Of a stretch of 23,646 bases of DNA, positions 7,534-15,336 are shown piece after piece. Where the stretch lies: assembly GCA_020434085.1 (NCBI GenBank), contig JAGRBM010000173.1, forward strand, positions 1-23,646, given 5' to 3'. Both the position numbers and the translations under genes were made by a program. The notes beneath the pieces are model-generated. The model searched no databases. It saw only the letters and a program-made list of their open reading frames with translations, and was not told where the DNA came from. The stretch's first letter is position 1. Every line of letters starts with the position of its first letter. The DNA is from Chrysiogenia bacterium. GTDB lineage: Bacteria; JAGRBM01.

Positions 7534-9045
7534 TTACTTCATCGTCGCCAGGTAGTTTGCCAGGATGCGCACACCGAATCCGGTGGCACCCTTCTTGAAC
7601 AGTCCCTTGGGCTTGGTGGTCCACGCGGTGCCGGCGATGTCGAGGTGCGCCCACGGCGTCTTCTCGTCAACGAACTGCTGCAGGAACGCGCCCGCGGTCA
7701 GCGAGCCGGCCTCGCGGCCGCCGACGTTCTTGATGTCGGCGATCGAACTCTTGATCTGCTCGGTGTAGTCCTCGAAGAGCGGCATGGGCCACACGCGCTC
7801 GCCGCTCTCGGTGCCGGCTGCGACCAGTGCGTCCTTGAGCTTGTCGTCGTTGCCCATGAGGCCGGCGGCGGCATCGCCGAGCGCGATCACGCAGGCGCCG
7901 GTCAGCGTTGCCAGGTCGATGATCGCCTTGGGCTTGTAGTTCTTTGCGTAGTCGAGCGCGTCGCAGAGAACCATGCGGCCCTCGGCGTCGGTGTTGAGGA
8001 TCTCGACGGTCTTGCCCGAACGGGTTTTCACCACATCGCCGGGGCGATAGGCCTTGCCCGAGGGCATGTTCTCGGCGCAGGCGATGATGCCCACGACGTT
8101 GCACTTGGGCTTGAGGTCCCGCAGCGCATCGAAGAGGCCCAGCACCGCGGCGGCGCCGGACATGTCGTGCTTCATTTCATCCATCGCCGGCGCGGGCTTG
8201 AGCGAGATGCCGCCCGAATCGAAGGTGATTCCCTTACCCACGATCACAATCGGGGCCTCGGCCTTTTTCTTCGAGCCCTTGTATTCAAGGATGGCAACGC
8301 GCGGGGGCTGGTCGCTGCCCTGGGAGACGGCAATGACGCCGCCCATCTTTTCTTTCTTGAGCTCAACGGGGCCGAGGACCTTGCAGGTCATCTTGCCGAG
8401 CTTGGCGATGCGCTGGGCTTCCTGCGCCATCTTCACCGGGGTAACATCGTTGCCCGGCGCGTTGGAGAGATCGCGCGCCACATTGGTGCCGCGCGCCACC
8501 GCGCCGCCGGTGTCGAGACCCGCGTTCCACGCCTTCGCGGCAGCAGTGCCGCCGCCCACGTAGCAGATCACTTCGCGAACCTTGCCGGCGGGACCTTCTT
8601 CATCGTTGCCCGTCTTGAACTTGCGATACTCGTAGGAGCCCAGCACGAATCCCTCGGCCAGGGCCTGCGAGAACTCGGCGTCGCTGAGTCCCTTGCCCAG
8701 GCCGTCGGCCACCACGATGCCCACGCGCTCGGCACCGACCTTGCGGGCCTGCGCGGCAGCAGCGACAGCGGCTTTCTGCACGGCCACGGCCTTGAGATCT
8801 GCGCCCTTTCCGAGGCCCAGCAGCAGAACCTGCGGGGTCTTGGAGGCGCCGGTGGCGGGGATCAGAATCTCGCCACCGAGCTTGCCGGTGAACTTCTGCC
8901 CTTTGACCGCTTCGGTCAGGATTCCCGATACCTCAGACGGCTGGCCCTTGAAGGAAGAGAGCGGATTGGCGCCCTCATCGCACAGATAAACCAGCAGGTG
9001 GTGGTAGAGAGAATATGGATCTTTTGAAGAGGTGGACAGTTTCAT
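7534..9045 (-). CDS. pepA: Leucyl aminopeptidase (M17, PepA-type)
   Basis: Cytosolic dinuclear-metal aminopeptidase of 503 residues that removes N-terminal amino acids from peptides; the active form in this family is a hexamer. The M17 signature NTDAEGR is at 351-357. The metal ligands known from E. coli PepA are all present: K271 and D276 in VGKGITFDSGG, D294 in MKHDMSG, and D353 and E355 in the signature. R357 matches the catalytic arginine. The N-terminal alpha/beta domain is divergent, as is usual. The ATG at 9045 follows a GGGGGAA ribosome-binding site. A TATAAT about 55 nt upstream and a terminator downstream suggest a single-gene unit. The gene is convergent with the M16 peptidase, and both degrade peptides, but no functional link is shown. 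Confidence 0.97.
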   Translation of the reverse strand: MKLSTSSKDPYSLYHHLLVYLCDEGANPLSSFKGQPSEVSGILTEAVKGQKFTGKLGGEILIPATGASKTPQVLLLGLGKGADLKAVAVQKAAVAAAAQARKVGAERVGIVVADGLGKGLSDAEFSQALAEGFVLGSYEYRKFKTGNDEEGPAGKVREVICYVGGGTAAAKAWNAGLDTGGAVARGTNVARDLSNAPGNDVTPVKMAQEAQRIAKLGKMTCKVLGPVELKKEKMGGVIAVSQGSDQPPRVAILEYKGSKKKAEAPIVIVGKGITFDSGGISLKPAPAMDEMKHDMSGAAAVLGLFDALRDLKPKCNVVGIIACAENMPSGKAYRPGDVVKTRSGKTVEILNTDAEGRMVLCDALDYAKNYKPKAIIDLATLTGACVIALGDAAAGLMGNDDKLKDALVAAGTESGERVWPMPLFEDYTEQIKSSIADIKNVGGREAGSLTAGAFLQQFVDEKTPWAHLDIAGTAWTTKPKGLFKKGATGFGVRILANYLATMK

Positions 9046-9100
9046 CAGGTTCCCCCGGAGGCCTCGGCTTCCTCGAAAATCGCCGCAAGTATCCGAAAAT

Positions 9101-9106
9101 ATTATA
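9101..9106 (-). promoter_or_regulatory. Candidate -10 of pepA inside a dyad
   Basis: The minus strand reads a perfect TATAAT at 9106-9101, about 55 nt before the pepA ATG. It sits in the centre of the dyad CGAAAA (9094-9099)/TTTTCG (9108-9113). No good -35 hexamer lies at the right distance. A perfect TTGACA further upstream (9170-9165) has only TATTCC 18 nt downstream as its -10. Confidence 0.4.
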
Positions 9107-9174
9107 GTTTTCGCCCAATAGGGGTAATCACTACCAAACTGGAATACTGGACTTCAGGGGTATTTGTCAAAGAT

Positions 9175-11337
9175 TCAGCGGGCGCTGTCAAGTGGAGGGC
9201 TCAGATCGCTGCAGCGCGACTGAACCAATTGGGCCTGTGCCGGGTCGAGCGAGGCCGCCTGATTGTAGAGCTGGCAGGCCTCCACCCGGTGCCCAAGGCG
9301 CTCCAGCAGAGCCCCCAGATTCACCATGCTCGGCACGTGCGTGGGCTGAAGATCGAGCGCCCGGCGATAGGACCGGCGGGCGGCGTCGGGCTGGCTCGTG
9401 CGATCCTGCAGGACCGCCAGGTTGAACCAGTTCTGCGCCTCCTGCGGCTGCAGCTTCGTCAGTTTCTCGAAGTGCTCCAGAGCGCGCGGCTCATCCACGA
9501 TCATCTGGCTGTAGATGAGGGCCAGATACTGGTGGGCAAGGGGGTCGTCTGGTCTTTGGGCGAGCGCGTCCTCAAAATACTTCAGCGCCACCCGCGGTTC
9601 GTCCCTGGAGAAATAGAAGATTCCCAGCTTGATGCCCGCGTCGGTCATCTCCGGCTTGAGGTGCAGGGCCTCTTTATAATATTGCTCGGCTTCCTTGTAG
9701 TTGCCCTTCTGCTCGGCAATTACGCCGAGGTTGTAGCGGGCCTCGGCATTGTCGGGATCGAGATTCAGGACATTGTCCTTGTAGATTTTCGCCGCCATGT
9801 CGGTCCAGCCCGACTGCAGCATGGCGTTGGCAATGTTGAGGTGCGCGTCACGGTCGTAGGCGTTGCGCTGGAAAAGCGTGGCGAACGCCGCGATCGCATT
9901 GCGGTTCTTGCCGGCCTCGGTAAGTGCCGTGCCCAGATTGTAGTAGGGACGGGACTTGATCCGTGATTTCTGCGCCGCGTCCGCCCAGAAGCGAATCGTG
10001 TCGGTCCAGACGAGCACGCGCTGGAGGCTCACGAACATCATCGCCAGAATGGCGAAGGCCAGTACCGGGCGGCTCCAGCGTTGCCAGAGTTCTGCGCGCC
10101 GAAGACGCACCCGGCCGCTCATCCGCACCAGCACGCTCGCCGACACCAGTGAGAGGCCCATGCCCGAGAGATAGAAACGGCGCTCGACGAAGACGTCTTC
10201 GAGCGCAATCACGCTCGTCGTGGGGAGCAGGCCCACCAGGCACCAGACCAGCCCCAGCGAGATCTCAGGATACTTCCTGCGCAGCAACCACGCCGCCCAC
10301 AGCGTGATCGCTATGCCCATCACGCCGGCCAGCGCCCAGCCATTGGCAAACCCGCTCAGAATGAACGTGTCGTGGTCGCCGCTCTGGCTGATCGGAAAGA
10401 TCCAGGTCAGCAGATAGAGCAGCGTAACAAACGCATTGGTCGCCATCGTCGGGAACAGCCCGCGCATCGTGTCGGGGTTTCCCAGGGTGCCAAAGGCCAG
10501 CAGGCGCAACACCAGCAGAGCGCCCACCAGGGCGAAGGCAAGGCCGAGCGCCACAAAGGTGCGCCGCCGCCAGGGCCGCGTCTGCCCCGGCACGAGCGCG
10601 ATGACAAGCGCCGCCAGCAGCGGCGCGATCACGGCGACTTCCTTGCAGAGCACGCCCTTGAGAAAACTTGCCAGCGCAAGCATCCAGCAACCGAGCGTCA
10701 CCTTCCAGTAGGTACTGGCCGGCAGCTCGGTCACTCTCGCCTGCTGCGCATCGGGTCCAACCTCTCCCTCGGGCTGGTAGCTCAACGGGATGAGGAACAA
10801 CACAAGCGCAAGCAGCAGGTAACCGGTCGCCAGAATATCGGCGCGGCCCATCACATAGGCCACGGGCTCGGTCGTCATCGGGTGGAGGGCAAAGATCCCC
10901 GCGCCAAGGAAGGCCAGCGCGAGCTTGCCGCGAAAGCGCATCCCGAGCCGCTCGCCCAGTTGCAGCAGCATCCAGTAGAAAAGCGCCACGACGGCCAGGT
11001 GCGAGACCACATTGGCCGCGTGGAAGATCGCCGGGTTGGGCACGGATCCGCCCGAGAGGTTCAGGTCGCGCTTGAACGAGCGCATCGTTTCCTGCCGGAA
11101 GCGGAACTTCTCGGCATACTCGGCGACGGTGCCGCCCTCGATGAAGGACTCGTTGTTGACGATCATCTCCAGGTCGTCGAACAGGAACGGCGCCTCCAGG
11201 GTCGGCAGGTAGAGCAGCGCGCAAAGGCCCAACACCAGGAGCAGCGGCGTATACAGCAACACGTACCGCTCCCAGGGGCGGTAGGCGCTGACGGGCTCTG
11301 GCTCAGGGGCCGAATCGATGCTGGGCGCTTCTTCCAT
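9175..11337 (-). CDS. TMTC-like multi-pass membrane protein with C-terminal TPR repeats
   Basis: The protein has 720 residues. Residues about 25-440 hold many hydrophobic segments. They include two motifs typical of TMTC / GT-C-fold glycosyltransferase-like proteins: FLFDDLEMIVNN (51-62), with its acidic pair in the first luminal or periplasmic loop, and HPMTTEPVAYVMGRADIL (152-169). Residues about 475-705 form around seven tetratricopeptide repeats, for example ARYNLGVIAEQKGNYKEAEQ. Animal TMTC proteins are O-mannosyltransferases that use dolichol-phosphate-mannose; bacterial relatives are mostly uncharacterised. A polyprenyl-phosphate-sugar-dependent glycosyltransferase is therefore plausible but inferred. 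There is no glycosylation cluster nearby. It is upstream of pepA on the same strand with a 129-bp gap and is divergent from the diguanylate cyclase. The ATG at 11337 follows a modest GAGAG. Confidence 0.85.
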   Translation of the reverse strand: MEEAPSIDSAPEPEPVSAYRPWERYVLLYTPLLLVLGLCALLYLPTLEAPFLFDDLEMIVNNESFIEGGTVAEYAEKFRFRQETMRSFKRDLNLSGGSVPNPAIFHAANVVSHLAVVALFYWMLLQLGERLGMRFRGKLALAFLGAGIFALHPMTTEPVAYVMGRADILATGYLLLALVLFLIPLSYQPEGEVGPDAQQARVTELPASTYWKVTLGCWMLALASFLKGVLCKEVAVIAPLLAALVIALVPGQTRPWRRRTFVALGLAFALVGALLVLRLLAFGTLGNPDTMRGLFPTMATNAFVTLLYLLTWIFPISQSGDHDTFILSGFANGWALAGVMGIAITLWAAWLLRRKYPEISLGLVWCLVGLLPTTSVIALEDVFVERRFYLSGMGLSLVSASVLVRMSGRVRLRRAELWQRWSRPVLAFAILAMMFVSLQRVLVWTDTIRFWADAAQKSRIKSRPYYNLGTALTEAGKNRNAIAAFATLFQRNAYDRDAHLNIANAMLQSGWTDMAAKIYKDNVLNLDPDNAEARYNLGVIAEQKGNYKEAEQYYKEALHLKPEMTDAGIKLGIFYFSRDEPRVALKYFEDALAQRPDDPLAHQYLALIYSQMIVDEPRALEHFEKLTKLQPQEAQNWFNLAVLQDRTSQPDAARRSYRRALDLQPTHVPSMVNLGALLERLGHRVEACQLYNQAASLDPAQAQLVQSRCSDLSPPLDSAR

Positions 11338-11392
11338 AGCTCTCTAAGTCGCTGATTATGCGTCAATAACGCGCCGGAACCAATGGGTTGGC

Positions 11393-11420
11393 TTGACTCA
11401 TTTACCCTGCTCACTAACCT
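11393..11420 (+). promoter_or_regulatory. Candidate promoter of the diguanylate cyclase gene
   Basis: TTGACT (11393-11398) and TAACCT (11415-11420) are separated by 16 nt and lie about 55 nt upstream of the ATG in a divergent intergenic region. The -35 is good and the -10 is moderate. Confidence 0.35.
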
Positions 11421-11475
11421 AGGGCTCTGGTTGCGCGGGGAGCGCCGGCATGTTGCGGCGATGTAGGGAGGGGCG

Positions 11476-12816
11476 ATGGTCAAGGCCGCCAAGAAAAGCG
11501 GTTCCGGGCGCGTGAAGCGCTCCGGGAAATCCGCGGCCAAAACGGCGCCCAAACGCGCGAAGGCCAAAGCTTCCACCAAGACCGCGAAGAAGAAAGCGCC
11601 GACCAAAATAGCGAAGGCTGCTAAGCGCGTTCGCACCCCTGAAGAAGATTCCGGCGCCCTCGAACCCAAATACGAAAATCGACTGGTTCGCCTGTTTCAG
11701 CGCCCGATGCTCGATGGCGACAAGCTCGCTGCGGAGATCGACCGGCTTGCCGAAAAAGGCGGCCCCGCCGTCTACCCCAGCCTGCTGTTCCTGCTCTCAC
11801 ACCTGGAGTTCAAACCCGCCGAGGCGGAGCGTCACTGGCGCAAGATCCTCAAACACCACGAAGAGCTCAACAAGGATCTCAAGCGCCCGATCGACCTGCG
11901 CGTGGCGCTGCTCGATTACTTCGTCTCGCGCAATCGCAAGCTCAAGAACCCCAAGATTCTCGAGCTCAAGATCTACCGGCGCGCGCAGCAGGAAGCCCTC
12001 TCGGACGAGCTCACCGGGCTGGCCAACTTCCGCCACTTCGAAAAAGCGCTCGACCGCGAGCTCAAGCGTTCGAATCGTTACAGCGAACCGCTCTCGCTGC
12101 TCATTCTCGATGTCGACGACTTCAAGCACTACAACGATCGCAACGGCCACCTGGCCGGCAATCAGGTATTGCAGCAACTGGCGAAAATTCTAATCAAGGA
12201 CGTGCGCGAGATCGACGTCGTCGCCCGTTACGGCGGCGAGGAATTCGCCGTCATCCTGCCCTCGACCAGCAAGCAGGGCGCGCTGCTCACCGCCGAGCGC
12301 ATCCGGCGCTCGATCGAGCGGCACAATTTCCTGCATGGAAAGCACCAGCCCAAGCGCGCAGTCACCGTGAGCGGCGGGCTTGCCACCTTCCCGGTGGACG
12401 GCAAAACCCCCAAGGAACTGGTGGCCAAAGCCGACACCTCGCTCTACCGCGCCAAGAGCGATGGCAAGAACAACATCAAGGTATTCCTGAGCGAGACGCG
12501 CAACTTCACCCGCGTGGATGCGCACCTCATTGGCAAGTTCACCGTGCTGGCCCACAAGAACCAGGAGATCTCCACCCGGAATCTTTCCAAGAACGGCCTG
12601 CTCTTTGCCGCCAACAAGTCGATTCCCGTGGGATCGGACCTGAACATGAACATCAGGATTCCCCGTCACGGCTCGGTGAAGCTGCGCGCCCAGGTCGTCC
12701 GCGTGGAGCGCGTCAACCAGCGCCGCTACGACATCGGCGTCACCATCGTCCAGATGACCCAGAGTGACCGGAAGAAATTCGAAGCCCACGTCGACGAGAT
12801 GATGGGCACGGAATAA
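11476..12816 (+). CDS. Diguanylate cyclase with lysine-rich histone-H1-like N-terminal tail and C-terminal PilZ domain
   Basis: Predicted to make c-di-GMP from two GTP and to bind it. The 446 residues fall into four parts. Residues 1-55 are an almost purely Lys/Ala/Arg/Ser/Thr/Pro tail. A helical region lies at about 60-165. The GGDEF domain starts at DELTGLANFRHF near 177 and has the active-site GGEEF at 253-257. The inhibitory-site motif RxxD (REID, 244-247) lies exactly five residues before it. The PilZ domain carries the c-di-GMP-binding motifs RNFTR (342-346) and NLSKNG (369-374). All catalytic, allosteric and effector motifs look intact. No signal peptide or transmembrane helix is seen, so the protein is cytoplasmic. 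The ATG is supported by a strong GGGAGGGG site at 11466-11473. serS follows after 97 nt. Confidence 0.95.
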   Translation: MVKAAKKSGSGRVKRSGKSAAKTAPKRAKAKASTKTAKKKAPTKIAKAAKRVRTPEEDSGALEPKYENRLVRLFQRPMLDGDKLAAEIDRLAEKGGPAVYPSLLFLLSHLEFKPAEAERHWRKILKHHEELNKDLKRPIDLRVALLDYFVSRNRKLKNPKILELKIYRRAQQEALSDELTGLANFRHFEKALDRELKRSNRYSEPLSLLILDVDDFKHYNDRNGHLAGNQVLQQLAKILIKDVREIDVVARYGGEEFAVILPSTSKQGALLTAERIRRSIERHNFLHGKHQPKRAVTVSGGLATFPVDGKTPKELVAKADTSLYRAKSDGKNNIKVFLSETRNFTRVDAHLIGKFTVLAHKNQEISTRNLSKNGLLFAANKSIPVGSDLNMNIRIPRHGSVKLRAQVVRVERVNQRRYDIGVTIVQMTQSDRKKFEAHVDEMMGTE

Positions 12817-12850
12817 ACCCCCGATTGCCCCCCTCCCCTGTTTGAGATAG

Positions 12851-14247
<1,397 letters not shown>

Positions 14248-14248
<1 letters not shown>

Positions 14249-14736
14249 TGGATACCGTGAGCGCGCCCGAGCTGCACATCGTCCTGGTCAACCCGCTGAT
14301 CCCGCAGAACACGGGCAACATTGCGCGCCTGAGCGCGGCGACGCAGGCCACGCTGCACCTAGTTCACCCGCTGGGATTCGAGATCACCGAAAGCCGCGTG
14401 AAGCGCGCGGGGCTCGACTACTGGCCGTGGGTCAAACTGCAGGACCACGATTCCTTCGAAGAGTTCGAGACCTGGAAAGCGGCGCGCCACCCCGATGCGC
14501 CGATCTACTTTCTCTCCAAGAAAGCAGCGCACACCTACACCGACGTCGCCTACCAGCCCGGCAGCTTCCTGGTCTTCGGGCAGGAGACCAAGGGCCTTCC
14601 CGACGCCATCCTCGAAAAATACAGCGCGCAGACCCTGCGCATTCCCATGTTCTGCGAGAACGTGCGCAGCCTGAATCTCTCGAATTCCGTGGCAATTGTT
14701 GTCTATGAAGCGATCCGCCAGCTCGGCGGCGAGTAG
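14248..14736 (+). CDS. trmL: tRNA (cytidine(34)-2'-O)-methyltransferase (SpoU/SPOUT family)
   Basis: Small stand-alone SPOUT methyltransferase of 162 residues that 2'-O-methylates the wobble base of tRNA-Leu isoacceptors using S-adenosylmethionine. It matches TrmL/YibK through NPLIPQNTGNIAR near the N-terminus, FGQETKGLP at about 112-120 and the knot-forming NVRSLNLSNSVAIVVYEA near the C-terminus. Short length and no extra RNA-binding domain fit TrmL rather than longer SpoU rRNA enzymes. The start is placed at 14248, where ATG shares a base with the serS stop (TGATG); a start 21 nt upstream would overlap serS further. The 3' end stops 3 bp short of the convergent minus-strand gene, leaving no room for a normal terminator. 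Confidence 0.93.
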
Positions 14737-14739
14737 CGG

Positions 14740-15333
14740 CTACGGGGCCTGCCGCGGGATTCCCGAAGCCGGGAAGGCCACCTCGCGCAGCTCACGAAGC
14801 AGCAGCGGCGGGTAGGGCTTGGCCAGCCGGTAACCCTTGCGGTTGCGCAGGATTTCCATCAACCCCTCGTGCGCGGCAACCCACTCGTCGTACGCATGCG
14901 CGACGCCCATGGTCATCGTCTGCAACATCGTGATCTCCAGCGGCCCCAGTTCCTTGCCGTGGGCGAACATCTGAACCGTCTGGCGTCGCACCAGTTCATG
15001 GGCGCCCCGCATCCGCTCCATCGAGCTGACGATGTTCTTCAGGTAATCGTGCGCTTTCTGGTCCTCGATGGAGGGCCCCACCGCCAGGCCCGAGAGGTCG
15101 AGTGACTTGGGCGAGGCAAACCACGGCGATTCGGCGCTCACGTCCATGTTGTAGTCGAGCACAATACGGCGATATTCCGAGAGCACCGGCAGCAGGGAGT
15201 CCCACATTTCCGGCGAGAGTCGAACGGGATCAGCGCCCTGCGCGGACGCGGGCGCCGCAACGGCCATGCAGAGCGCAAACACAATGGCGAATACGCGAAG
15301 CCCACAAAACCGGTTCAGGAATTCAAAACGCAT
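14740..15333 (-). CDS. Small exported protein of unknown function
   Basis: The protein has 197 residues and I do not recognise a family. It has a clear signal peptide: RFEFLNRFCGLR, a hydrophobic core (VFAIVFALCMAVA) and a likely cleavage site after APASA near residue 31. The mature part has no cysteine, no second transmembrane helix and no metal or heme motif. It looks mainly alpha-helical, with conserved-looking segments such as LEITMLQTMTMGVAHAYDEW. The ATG begins 3 nt after the TAA stop of the acidic 902-residue gene and has no good ribosome-binding site of its own. Translational coupling to that gene is likely, so the two may act in one process. Periplasmic location is inferred. Confidence 0.8.
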   Translation of the reverse strand: MRFEFLNRFCGLRVFAIVFALCMAVAAPASAQGADPVRLSPEMWDSLLPVLSEYRRIVLDYNMDVSAESPWFASPKSLDLSGLAVGPSIEDQKAHDYLKNIVSSMERMRGAHELVRRQTVQMFAHGKELGPLEITMLQTMTMGVAHAYDEWVAAHEGLMEILRNRKGYRLAKPYPPLLLRELREVAFPASGIPRQAP

Positions 15334-15336
15334 CGC

